Part shown: piece by piece, positions 8,912-17,043 of the stretch
Layout of the letters: every line of letters starts with the position of its first letter
How positions within the stretch are numbered: position 1 is the stretch's first letter
NCBI GenBank assembly: GCA_937877455.1
Contig: CALFIU010000055.1
Location: forward strand, 17,059-81,058
Direction: 5' to 3'
Length of the DNA stretch: 64,000 nucleotides
From: an uncultured Bacteroidales bacterium
Lineage (GTDB): Bacteria; Bacteroidota; Bacteroidia; Bacteroidales; UBA3824
Position numbers and translations under genes: made by a program
The notes under the pieces: generated by a model
What the model was told of the DNA's origin: nothing
Seen by the model: the letters and a program-made list of their open reading frames with translations, nothing else
Database searches by the model: none

Positions 8912-9534
8912 ATGTTTAACTTTCTCGGCATGGCAAAGCACGGCAATACGAAGTACGATTATAAGGACAAGCAGTTGACTATAAACGAATTAATAGCCAA
9001 AAGGAAAGACATAAAAACATCAAAGCAATACAACTGCAAGTATATCCGTCGCAACGTAGTGTTCAAGCAAACTCCAGTAACATTGTTCTGCATTAGGCTC
9101 ACCAAAAAAGCAAGTGGCGCACAATCATAACCACAGACGCGGACTTGAACTTTGAAAGTGCCAAGGAAATTTATGCCATGCGGTGGTCAATAGAAGTTTT
9201 CTTCAAGGAATGTAAACAGCACTTACTACTAAACAATTGTCAATCAGTGGATTTTGACGTTCAGATAGCGGAGATAACTTTCTCTTTCATACGGTTCAAC
9301 ATCCTCTCTACGATACTTCGCAAACAAAAGTATGATACAATGGGCGGCTTGTTTGAAGAAATAACCAAAGACACTCTCGAACTAACAATAAATGAACGTA
9401 TCATTCTATTTATCAGAGATTTAGTTGAGAATATTAAGAAACAATTAAGTAATTACAAGAATACTTTACTTATTGATTTAGTCATTGAAAATCAATTAGT
9501 TAAAAATTCAACAAAGTTGGAATGGATTGATTGA
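8912..9534 (+). pseudogene. IS4-family (DDE) transposase remnant, truncated and frameshifted
   Basis: Two adjacent frames encode pieces of one IS4-type transposase. The first (8912-9130) holds MAKHGNTKYDYKDKQL. The second is open from about 9113 to 9534 and holds ITTDADLNFESAKEIYAMRW. The IS4 signature Y-(2)-R-(3)-E-(6)-K is intact in YAMRWSIEVFFKECK and supplies the last catalytic acid. The frames differ by -1, and the switch falls at an A6 run near 9104-9109, so one lost A explains the break. The N-terminal half with the first catalytic aspartates is absent, so even a repaired frame would not give an active enzyme. Confidence 0.8.
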
Positions 9535-9568
9535 TAACGTGTTACAACACTTGCGAAAGTTTAGTATA

Positions 9569-9705
9569 TCATTTTTTACGCATCTCACTTATGCCGAAAA
9601 ATCCCCAAAAAATTCATACCTTTGCCACGCGGATAATTATCCCGATTTAGATCATGAAATTTTTTCGACTCACAAAGTGTTGCTCCTTGGGTCGGGAGCA
9701 TTGAA
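9569..9705 (+). repeat. Duplicated carB promoter and 5' end (left copy)
   Basis: About 137 bp that match 11504-11642 at roughly 90% identity. They include the -7 box (TACCTTTGC at 9617-9625 here), the start codon ATGAAATTT and the first codons of carB (HKVLLLGSGALK is readable). The similarity stops after about 18 codons, so this is a dead fragment. The R-M pair lies between this copy and the real carB. Confidence 0.88.
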
Positions 9706-9746
9706 GAAAATAAAAAAACATATTTTGTTTATACATTTTTTATATC

Positions 9747-9755
9747 TATTTTTGC
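9747..9755 (+). promoter_or_regulatory. Promoter of the restriction-modification pair
   Basis: TATTTTTGC at 9747-9755 matches TAnnTTTGY exactly. TTTG at 9724-9727 is a -33 box with a 19-base spacer. The ATG of the nuclease gene is 18 bases downstream. Confidence 0.6.
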
Positions 9756-9773
9756 ACTGCAATAAAACACACA

Positions 9774-10889
9774 ATGAGTTACCAATCTATTGACAAAATA
9801 CAAAGCCTAATGGCTTCTACGATATTCGGATATGCCGCCGACAACAAGAAAGCCGCCGGACGTGCTCTCGGAACCTTCGTGGAGTCGATAACGTTTTACC
9901 TATTGAAAACATGGGGATTTGAAAGTTTTATGGCAATAGAACGCCCACTGCCTGAGTTTGCAAACAACGAAATCACACACAATGTAGAATTTACACTGCA
10001 TGGCAAAATACAAGAACAAAGTTTGGTAATCACAAAAAACGATAGTCCAATTACATCAAATTACATAAAAAAACAAATTTCTGCTGATGGATTGGAGTTC
10101 AAACATGCTACGTTGCTTGATAAAACAAAAATCAAAAAAAATGCTTGCACAATAGCCACTTCCGAAAATATATTTTTGAACGCATATCTTGACAACAAGT
10201 CAAATACAATTAATTGTGTATCGTTGATCAACCAGCCGTTTGCAATGTTCGAGTGCAAACGAGTAGGCGTGGAGGAAGGCATGAAAAAAGGTCCTCAAAC
10301 AATTGAAAAGGCGAAGCAAGGCTCTTATGTGGCGCGTACAGTGTCATCGTTGCAAAGGATTCGCAAAGACGACGGCAAAATGTATGGTTGTTGTTTTGAC
10401 GAAAATGGGAATTGCATCATAGACGAATATTATAAACTCCAAAGAGAAATCATAAATTCTGACAGCCACGTTTTATTACGGAATTTTATTTTGACAGTTG
10501 GTGTAATAAGCAACCACGGCAATTGGTTTACGGCTGAAAACATGAACAAAGAACTTAAAGTATTGGCTCAATCGTATGATTGGCTGATATTCTTGACCGA
10601 CAGTGGATTATCTCAGTTTATTTCCGATTTGCTTATAAATCCACAAAAAGAGTATGAACCTGTAAAAGTGGCGTTTGAAGCAAGTTATTCCGCTGGAAAA
10701 TACACAAATATGTTCACAAAATCGCGAATAAATTTAGACGCGGATGTGGCGATTGCAAAATATTTCGCCAAAAACATCGAATCCATCGAAAAATGGTTTA
10801 ATGTTATTGCTCCCACAGAAACGTCGTTGTCGCAGTTAAAAAATGATTTGCAAATCCTTTCGCACAAAAACTTTGGGGAGGTTTACTGA
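9774..10889 (+). CDS. Probable type II restriction endonuclease
   Basis: 371 aa. I recognise no named subfamily. The central stretch MFECKRVGVEEGMKKGPQTI carries an E-x-K pair (near residue 160) with hydrophobic residues before it, as in PD-(D/E)XK nucleases. It is followed by the basic, conserved-looking EKAKQGSYVARTVSSLQRIR. The stop codon overlaps the start of an adenine methyltransferase gene by one base (TGATG), a usual arrangement for a restriction-modification pair, and this context is the main argument for the function. The pair lies inside a duplication of the carB promoter, so it is a mobile accessory module. The cleavage site cannot be read from the sequence. It could instead be a nuclease of another defence type. 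Confidence 0.65.
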   Translation: MSYQSIDKIQSLMASTIFGYAADNKKAAGRALGTFVESITFYLLKTWGFESFMAIERPLPEFANNEITHNVEFTLHGKIQEQSLVITKNDSPITSNYIKKQISADGLEFKHATLLDKTKIKKNACTIATSENIFLNAYLDNKSNTINCVSLINQPFAMFECKRVGVEEGMKKGPQTIEKAKQGSYVARTVSSLQRIRKDDGKMYGCCFDENGNCIIDEYYKLQREIINSDSHVLLRNFILTVGVISNHGNWFTAENMNKELKVLAQSYDWLIFLTDSGLSQFISDLLINPQKEYEPVKVAFEASYSAGKYTNMFTKSRINLDADVAIAKYFAKNIESIEKWFNVIAPTETSLSQLKNDLQILSHKNFGEVY

Positions 10890-11488
10890 TGGAAACAACA
10901 ATTGCTAAAACCGATTTTGCAGGAAGGAGCGTGCATTCACAGTCGCAGACGTGGTGTACGCCGCCCAAATATGTTGATGCGGTTAGGAAGATGTTTGACG
11001 GCATTGTCAGCCTTGACCCTTGTTCCAACAAGGACAGCATCGTCAACGCCCAAACCGAATATATCCTTCCAGAAAATGACGGGCTCAAAGAAAGTTGGAA
11101 TTATCCAACGATATATGTCAATCCTCCATACGGTGCTGATTATGAACGTGGTACAACAATAAAAGATTGGATAGGCAAGTGCGAGGACGCCTATGCGACA
11201 TACAATTCAGAAGTATTGGCTCTTATTCCCGTAGCCACAAACACTGCGCATTGGAAAAAATACATATTCGGCAAAGCAACTGGTATTTGCTTTCTGTACG
11301 ACACGCGATTAAAGTTTCTCGTAAACGGAAGTACAGAAAATAAAGGTGCGCCAATGGCTTGTGCTATAGTATATTGGGGCAACAATTATGATAAATTCTG
11401 TGAAATTTTCTCGCAGTTTGGCGCAACAATTGACGGTAAGTGTATAAACTTCAGAGAAAAAACCAAACAACTTACAATGGAGTTTTAA
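10889..11488 (+). CDS. DNA N6-adenine methyltransferase (Dam/phage type)
   Basis: 199 aa. It resembles the small phage-type DNA N6-adenine methyltransferases. The acidic DPCS motif at residues 43-46 fits the usual position in that family, and the catalytic motif IV is NPPYG at 78-82, followed by a compact Rossmann-type remainder (EVLALIPVATNTAHW). It should methylate adenine within the site recognised by the upstream nuclease, although phage-type enzymes can also act alone. Translation is coupled to the nuclease gene by a one-base overlap. The gene ends 16 bases before the right copy of the duplicated carB promoter. The methyltransferase assignment is good; the pairing is inferred from context. 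Confidence 0.82.
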   Translation: METTIAKTDFAGRSVHSQSQTWCTPPKYVDAVRKMFDGIVSLDPCSNKDSIVNAQTEYILPENDGLKESWNYPTIYVNPPYGADYERGTTIKDWIGKCEDAYATYNSEVLALIPVATNTAHWKKYIFGKATGICFLYDTRLKFLVNGSTENKGAPMACAIVYWGNNYDKFCEIFSQFGATIDGKCINFREKTKQLTMEF

Positions 11489-11503
11489 ACAAACTACTCA
11501 TTT

Positions 11504-11642
11504 TATCATTTTTTACGCATCCCACTTATACCGAAAAATCCAAAAAAATTCATAACTTTGCCACGCGGATTTTTACCCCGGTTTAGATTATGAAATTTAA
11601 CGACATACACAAAGTGTTGCTCCTTGGGTCGGGAGCGTTGAA
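11504..11642 (+). repeat. carB promoter and 5' end (right, functional copy)
   Basis: The right member of the direct repeat whose left copy is at 9569-9705. It contains the working carB promoter and the first codons of the intact gene. Confidence 0.88.
11553..11561 (+). promoter_or_regulatory. -7 box of carB
   Basis: TAACTTTGC matches TAnnTTTGY exactly and lies 28 bases before the ATG at 11590. The left duplicate has TACCTTTGC at the matching place, so both promoters may fire; the left one would run into the R-M genes. Confidence 0.65.
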
Positions 11643-14600
11643 AATTGGCGAGGCAGGAGAGTTCGACTACTCTGGCTCGCAGGCACTTAAAGCACTCAAA
11701 GAAGAGGGCATCCAAACTGTCCTCGTGAACCCCAACATCGCCACCGTGCAGACTTCGGAAGGCGTGGCAGACAAGATTTATTTTCTGCCCGTAACGCCCG
11801 AATTTGTCGAAAAGGTAATCGACAAAGAGCGTCCCGACGGCATTTTGCTCGCCTTTGGCGGACAGACGGCTCTCAACTGCGGCGTCGCGCTCCACCGTCA
11901 GGGCATTTTGGAAAAATACAACGTCCGCGTCATCGGTACGCCCGTAGAGGCAATCATCGACACCGAAGACCGCGATATTTTCAATCAAAAGTTGGCGGAA
12001 ATCAACGTCAACTTTACCAAATCGCACGCCACCGAAACCGTTGACGAAGCCCTGAAAGCCGCCAACGAACTCGGCTACCCCGTCATATTGCGCGCGGCAT
12101 ACGCGTTGGGAGGCCTTGGCAGCGGTTTTTGCAACAATGACGACGAACTCAAGTCGCTTGCGTCCAAGGCGTTCACATATTCCAATCAGGTCTTGGTGGA
12201 GAAATCCTTGAAAGGCTGGAAAGAGATTGAGTATGAGGTAGTTCGCGACCGTTACGACAATTGCATCACGGTCTGCAACATGGAAAACTTCGACCCATTG
12301 GGCATCCACACCGGCGAGAGTATCGTTGTGGCTCCAAGTCAGACACTTACCAACTCCGAGTTCCACAAACTCCGCGAAATTGCCATCAAGATAATCCGAC
12401 ACATCGGCATCGTTGGCGAATGTAACGTTCAGTACGCCCTCGACCCCAACTCCGAGGATTACCGCGTCATAGAAGTCAATGCAAGGCTCTCGCGCTCATC
12501 GGCGTTGGCATCGAAGGCGACAGGCTATCCATTGGCATTCGTTGCCGCAAAACTCGGTCTCGGCTACGGTCTCCACGAACTCAAAAACACTGTTACAAAG
12601 GTAACTACGGCTTGTTTTGAGCCGGCGTTGGACTATTGCGTCGTCAAGATTCCGCGTTGGGACCTCAACAAATTCGTGGGCGTCAGCAAAGAAATCGGCT
12701 CTGCAATGAAGTCGGTCGGCGAGATTATGGCAATCGGTCGCACCTTTGAAGAGGCTGTCCAAAAGGGACTTAGGATGATTGGACAAGGTATGCACGGTTT
12801 TATCGCCAATAAGCATATCGACAATATCCAAAAGGAACTCGCCGAGCCTACCGACATGCGTATTTTTGCCATCGCCGACGCTTTTGCAAATGGTTTTACC
12901 GTCGATAAAATCCACGAAATCACCAAGATAGACAAGTGGTTTTTGTACCGGCTCAAATACATCTTCGACCTCGGCGAAAAGGCAAAACAATATAGTAACG
13001 TCCAGGAAATCACCGACGATTTTATGCGCGAACTCAAACGTGCCGGTTTCTCGGATTTCCAGATTGCTAAAATCGTTTATAAGCATACAGCCGTTGACAT
13101 TACCGCCGATATGCTCAAAGTCCGCGAACATCGCAAAGCGTTGGGTATCACGCCGTTTGTAAAACAAATCGACACCCTCGCCGCCGAATATCCTGCGCAG
13201 ACCAATTATCTTTACGTTACCTATCACGGCTCGGAACACGACATCAAGTTCCATGACGACAAACAGTCGGTAATCGTGCTTGGTTCGGGCGCGTACAGGA
13301 TTGGCTCGTCCGTAGAGTTCGACTGGTGCGGCGTTAATGCCATCAACACAATCAGAAAGCGCGGTTTCCGTTCGATTATGATTAACTATAATCCCGAAAC
13401 CGTCTCCACCGATTATGACACCTGCGACCGTCTTTATTTTGACGAACTTTCATACGAGCGTGTCCTCGACATCTACGACCTCGAACAGCCTCGCGGCGTG
13501 GTAGTTAGCACCGGCGGTCAGATTCCTAACAACTTGGCAATGAGGCTTTACGAGGCAAAAGTTCCCGTACTCGGCACATCGCCGCTCGACATCGACAAGG
13601 CAGAAGACCGCAACAAATTTTCCGAACTTTGCGATTCGCTCAATATCGACCAGCCCAAATGGAAGGAACTCACTCACGTTGACGACATTATGAAGTTTGC
13701 CGACGAGGTGGGCTTCCCGCTCCTGATACGTCCGTCGTATGTGCTTTCGGGTGCGGCGATGAGCGTTGTCAGCAACAAGACGGAACTCGGTCATTTCCTT
13801 GAACTTGCCGCAATGGTTTCCAAGCAATATCCCGTGGTGGTTACTCAATTCTTGGAAAATACCAAAGAGGTTGATTTTGACGCAGTTGCGCAGAACGGCG
13901 AATTGGTTTTGTATGCCATAAGCGAACATCAGGAATTTGCGGGCGTTCACTCTGGCGATGCCACGATGCTCTTCCCGCCGCAAAAGTTGTACGTGGAAAC
14001 TGTCCGCCGTATCAAACAGATTGCCAAGAAGTTGGCGAAGGCGTTGAATATTTCTGGACCGTTCAATATGCAGTTCCTCGCCAAGGACAACGACGTGAAG
14101 GTCATCGAACTCAATCTTCGTGCGTCGCGCTCGTTCCCGTTTGTGTCCAAAGTGTTGAAATGCAACTTCATAGAATATGCTACCGACATTATGTTGGGCT
14201 TGAAAGTTACTCCGCCGTCCAAAACTCTCTTTGACCTCGAATATGTTGGCGTCAAGGCTCCGCAATTCTCGTTTGCACGTCTTGCAAAGGCCGACCCGAT
14301 TTTGGGTGTCGAGATGGCTTCCACAGGCGAAGTGGGTTGTTTGGGCGAGAATTATTACGAGGCAATCCTCAAGTCGATGCTTTCCGTTGGCTACAAAATC
14401 CCCGAGAAAAACATCCTGATTTCGTCGGGTCCGCTGAAGAGCAAGATGACTCTCCTCAATCCTGTCAAGGAGTTGGTGGAGAAGGGCTACAATATATACT
14501 GCACGCGCGGCACGTCAAATTTCTTCCACGAAAACGGCGTTGAGACCACCACTCTCAATTGGCCCGACGACGACCGCAAGCCAAATATCGCCGATTTTAT

Positions 14601-14805
14601 CCGCGAGCATAAGGTGGATTTTGTCATCAACGTTCCCAAAAACCTCTCCAAGACGGAACTTGACAAGGATTACGTAATCCGCCGCATGGCCATCGACTTC
14701 AATATTCCGCTCTTGACCAACGCCCGCCTCGCCGCCGCCTTCATCCGCGCATTCCTGCGCTATGGCGTTGACGATTTGAACATCAAGGCGTGGAATGAGT
14801 ATTAA
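11590..14805 (+). CDS. carB: Carbamoyl-phosphate synthase large subunit (CarB)
   Basis: 1071 aa, full length for the family. It makes carbamoyl phosphate for pyrimidine and arginine synthesis from bicarbonate, ammonia (delivered by the small subunit) and two ATP. The protein has the usual duplicated layout. Each half starts with a nucleotide-binding motif (VLLLGSGALKIGEAGEFDYS near residue 10; VIVLGSGAYRIGSSVEFDW near 560) and continues with an ATP-grasp domain. The last 140 residues form the MGS-like allosteric domain. The small subunit carA is not in the window. Base use is unlike the neighbours: a hand count of 11881-11940 gives 35 G+C of 60, against roughly 40% in nearby genes. That could reflect transfer or strong codon selection. 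Confidence 0.96.
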   Translation: MKFNDIHKVLLLGSGALKIGEAGEFDYSGSQALKALKEEGIQTVLVNPNIATVQTSEGVADKIYFLPVTPEFVEKVIDKERPDGILLAFGGQTALNCGVALHRQGILEKYNVRVIGTPVEAIIDTEDRDIFNQKLAEINVNFTKSHATETVDEALKAANELGYPVILRAAYALGGLGSGFCNNDDELKSLASKAFTYSNQVLVEKSLKGWKEIEYEVVRDRYDNCITVCNMENFDPLGIHTGESIVVAPSQTLTNSEFHKLREIAIKIIRHIGIVGECNVQYALDPNSEDYRVIEVNARLSRSSALASKATGYPLAFVAAKLGLGYGLHELKNTVTKVTTACFEPALDYCVVKIPRWDLNKFVGVSKEIGSAMKSVGEIMAIGRTFEEAVQKGLRMIGQGMHGFIANKHIDNIQKELAEPTDMRIFAIADAFANGFTVDKIHEITKIDKWFLYRLKYIFDLGEKAKQYSNVQEITDDFMRELKRAGFSDFQIAKIVYKHTAVDITADMLKVREHRKALGITPFVKQIDTLAAEYPAQTNYLYVTYHGSEHDIKFHDDKQSVIVLGSGAYRIGSSVEFDWCGVNAINTIRKRGFRSIMINYNPETVSTDYDTCDRLYFDELSYERVLDIYDLEQPRGVVVSTGGQIPNNLAMRLYEAKVPVLGTSPLDIDKAEDRNKFSELCDSLNIDQPKWKELTHVDDIMKFADEVGFPLLIRPSYVLSGAAMSVVSNKTELGHFLELAAMVSKQYPVVVTQFLENTKEVDFDAVAQNGELVLYAISEHQEFAGVHSGDATMLFPPQKLYVETVRRIKQIAKKLAKALNISGPFNMQFLAKDNDVKVIELNLRASRSFPFVSKVLKCNFIEYATDIMLGLKVTPPSKTLFDLEYVGVKAPQFSFARLAKADPILGVEMASTGEVGCLGENYYEAILKSMLSVGYKIPEKNILISSGPLKSKMTLLNPVKELVEKGYNIYCTRGTSNFFHENGVETTTLNWPDDDRKPNIADFIREHKVDFVINVPKNLSKTELDKDYVIRRMAIDFNIPLLTNARLAAAFIRAFLRYGVDDLNIKAWNEY

Positions 14806-14818
14806 AAGTATTTGATAT

Positions 14819-15036
14819 GGTTCGGGCGGATAAGGTTCGGGCGGATAAGGTTCGGGCGGACACATAGGTCCGCCCCTACGGTCAGAATCCCATTATAAAA
14901 AAATTGATGTGTGTTGGCGGTAAAGCCGCCAACACACATCAATTCCCAATCATTTAATTTTTTTTTGTACGGCGTATGTAGGGGCGGGCCTATGTGCCCG
15001 CCCGCAATTGGCATCGCCCACAATTGGCATCGCCCG
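14819..15036. repeat. GC-rich palindromic repeat cluster downstream of carB
   Basis: Several nested elements. (a) GGTTCGGGCGGATAA repeats at 14819-14833 and 14834-14848, with a third partial copy. (b) A module GGGCGGACACATAGGTCCGC... ending CCCCTAC at 14853-14879, and its inverted relative starting GTAGGGGCGGGCC at 14978-15004. (c) Between them a perfect 18-bp hairpin, ATTGATGTGTGTTGGCGG with a 5-base loop, at 14903-14943. (d) CAATTGGCATCGCCC(A/G) twice at 15005-15036. The same module-hairpin-module plan is found at 17954-18148 and 23050-23245. The hairpins probably also end carB transcription. Confidence 0.8.
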
Positions 15037-15052
15037 CGAACAACGAAAATAA

Positions 15053-15466
15053 AATGATTTAATTGAAATACAAAATAAATCTTTAGACAATTTTGACGAA
15101 AATGATAATAATAAAACCGAAGAAAAAAACGAGTTTTTATGTAAAGGTTTTAAAATTGAAAACCAACAACTAAAAACTATTATTGAAGAAGGAGAGGAAA
15201 TATACAAAAAAATGATAAACAACCAAGACATATCTGATTGTAGCAATACTCAACTAACTAATATGTTGATATATTACAAAACCATTAACACAAAATATAT
15301 GCAAAAACTTCAAACCAACAATTTTACGCCCAAGCAACAGATTTATTGTATTTTATCATCAATAGGAAAAACCAAACAACAAATTCTCAAAATACTCAAC
15401 ATACCCGAACCAAACTATTATATCATCAAATCAAAAGTTGAAAAAGCCACGAAATTAGAAAAATAA
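15053..15466 (+). pseudogene. 5'-truncated gene of unknown function
   Basis: An open frame of 137 codons starts right after a stop at 15050-15052, but its first ATG is at 15212. The 53 codons before that ATG read like real protein (KSLDNFDENDNNKTEEKNEF), so the original start has probably been lost; the frame begins about 16 bp after the end of the repeat cluster. Translation from 15212 would give 84 aa. The C-terminal part (TPKQQIYCILSSIGKTKQQI, then LKILNIPEPNYYIIKSKVEK) is helix-turn-helix-like, so this may be the end of a larger regulator. Confidence in any function is low. Confidence 0.45.
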
Positions 15467-15473
15467 ACTATAA

Positions 15474-16562
15474 TCAACAAAAAAACATACCAATAACAAG
15501 AGCAATAACCAACTTTAACCCTTTAACAATAAAAAAATCTTTTTTATTTTCAGCAAAAAGCGGAATTGCACCATGACCATCTTGCACTATGGAATTGGCC
15601 AAAAGAATGGGTAAAGGTATTGTACCAGAAAGATAAAGCGAAATAAATATAAGATGTGGACCAGATTCTGGAATTACCCCAATAGCAACAGCAACTAACA
15701 AAACATAAAAATAATTGCCAGTTACAAAACGCTCTACGTCAAGATAAAAATTCATTATATAAATAGCCGATAGAGCAAACAATGTCCACAAAAAAACTTT
15801 TACAAAATGTTTTTTTATTACATGATTCCAAAGATGATGGTCGAGAAAATGCTCTGGCACAGTTAGCACAATAAACAAAGAAAACAACGAAATAATTGCA
15901 AAAGTTACAGTTACCCAATCAATTGTTTTACTTTCGTGTACATCTCCATCACCTCCCGAATGATGAAAACCAAGTTCAATGGTTGTAAGCGAACCATTAT
16001 CATGATGATTGTCTTCAATAACTCCGGTCAACAAAAGAGTCATAAAAACAACTATGCTTACGAGCATAACGGCTCTATGAAAACTAAGTTTTTTTAACGT
16101 AAAATCACCACGAGAAAAATCATTGGTTTTATGCACATGATCAGCCTCGTGCAACTCAAAATGTTTTTCTTGTCCACATGTGTTACGCTTATGTTTTGCA
16201 ACAAAATTAACTCCATATCCAACAGCTACCGCCAATGCAAGCAAAATACCGTTTACCAAAAGTGCAGTCTTTGGCATAAGTGCATACATAAAAAAAGCTT
16301 CATCACCAGTGGTGGCTATAAGATTGGCAACAAGTGCCCCAAAACTAACAACATCGTGAGTATAGAGCGAAACTAAAGAGTAAGAACCAAGACAACCTGG
16401 AATAAGACCAAGAAAGGCGGCAATAAATATCTGTAGCCACTCGTGCTTACGCATATAATTGTTGCAAATACCATTGGTTTTTACGTTGATATACTCAATA
16501 ACGGTTATCATAGAAAGAACAAAATATGTTATGATAACAGTTTGTCCAATAACAGAAACCAT
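15474..16562 (-). CDS. Putative heavy-metal/manganese exporter, polytopic membrane protein
   Basis: 362 aa with about eight to ten hydrophobic segments. The halves are similar in style: an N-terminal block with FIAAFLGLIPGCLGSYSLVS and a C-terminal block with VAVAIGVIPESGPHLIFISL. Each carries a glycine/proline motif within the membrane. A central loop of about 80 residues is rich in His, Asp and Glu (HFELHEADHVHK, DNHHDNG, GFHHSGGDGDVHE), fitting metal binding. This agrees with the family annotated as putative 10TM heavy-metal exporter or putative manganese transporter. The substrate cannot be fixed from sequence. It stands alone on the minus strand, with the HAD gene 57 bp upstream. Confidence 0.75.
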   Translation of the reverse strand: MVSVIGQTVIITYFVLSMITVIEYINVKTNGICNNYMRKHEWLQIFIAAFLGLIPGCLGSYSLVSLYTHDVVSFGALVANLIATTGDEAFFMYALMPKTALLVNGILLALAVAVGYGVNFVAKHKRNTCGQEKHFELHEADHVHKTNDFSRGDFTLKKLSFHRAVMLVSIVVFMTLLLTGVIEDNHHDNGSLTTIELGFHHSGGDGDVHESKTIDWVTVTFAIISLFSLFIVLTVPEHFLDHHLWNHVIKKHFVKVFLWTLFALSAIYIMNFYLDVERFVTGNYFYVLLVAVAIGVIPESGPHLIFISLYLSGTIPLPILLANSIVQDGHGAIPLFAENKKDFFIVKGLKLVIALVIGMFFC

Positions 16563-16619
16563 GTTACAAAAAAATTAACTATCAAATAATTAATAAATAT
16601 ATTTTTTATAAAAAATATA

Positions 16620-17000
16620 TTACCAAAACCACCAACGTTTCTTTTTAGGCTCTTGTAAGTTGCTATCGCCACCAATAATAGACTGATAAATATTGCCCCA
16701 CCCAGGAAAACCACCTACATTACGGTCGTCAATATAAATGTCAGCTTCTATTTTTCGCATTACATAAGGGTCGTATTGCTCTTCGGGATAATTTTTGTTA
16801 ACTGCATAAAACTCTAACCCATTTTTACGACAAAAATCCACAGCCTCGTCCAACAACTTGCCAGTACGACATGTCCACAAAATAAGTTGATGTTGTTTGG
16901 CAAGAAGTTTCAATGTATCGAAAGCAAAAGGCATAGGTTTTCCTATTTCTGGATAACGGTTTTCGGCAATAGTACCATCAAAATCTACAGCAATCTTCAT
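16620..17000 (-). CDS. Small HAD-superfamily hydrolase
   Basis: 126 aa. The N-terminus MKIAVDFDGTIAENRYP holds HAD motif I, with the nucleophile Asp6 and acid Asp8. LWTCRTG is motif II-like, and YIDDRNVGG supplies the metal-binding acids of motif IV. There is no cap domain, and the short length fits the single-domain subfamily known from Bacteroides. The substrate is probably a small phosphorylated compound but cannot be specified. The C-terminus ends in an unusual basic-aromatic tail, KKKRWWFW. Confidence 0.8.
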   Translation of the reverse strand: MKIAVDFDGTIAENRYPEIGKPMPFAFDTLKLLAKQHQLILWTCRTGKLLDEAVDFCRKNGLEFYAVNKNYPEEQYDPYVMRKIEADIYIDDRNVGGFPGWGNIYQSIIGGDSNLQEPKKKRWWFW

Positions 17001-17043
17001 AATTTTTAAGAAATATCAACTTCAATTTTTAGATTATTAATTA

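Noticed and set aside
9100..9150. Programmed -1 frameshift in the IS4-type transposase
   Set aside because: The A6 run is not in the phase of a classical X-XXY-YYZ heptamer, and the element also lacks its N-terminal half; simple decay explains it.
9527..9793. 88-codon frame containing HKVLLLGSGALK
   Set aside because: It runs across the duplicated carB 5' fragment and has no extent beyond it, so it is a fragment and not a gene.
12496..14265. Long open frames antisense to carB (252 and 271 codons)
   Set aside because: They are shadows caused by the high G+C content and codon use of carB, which is itself a complete and certain gene.
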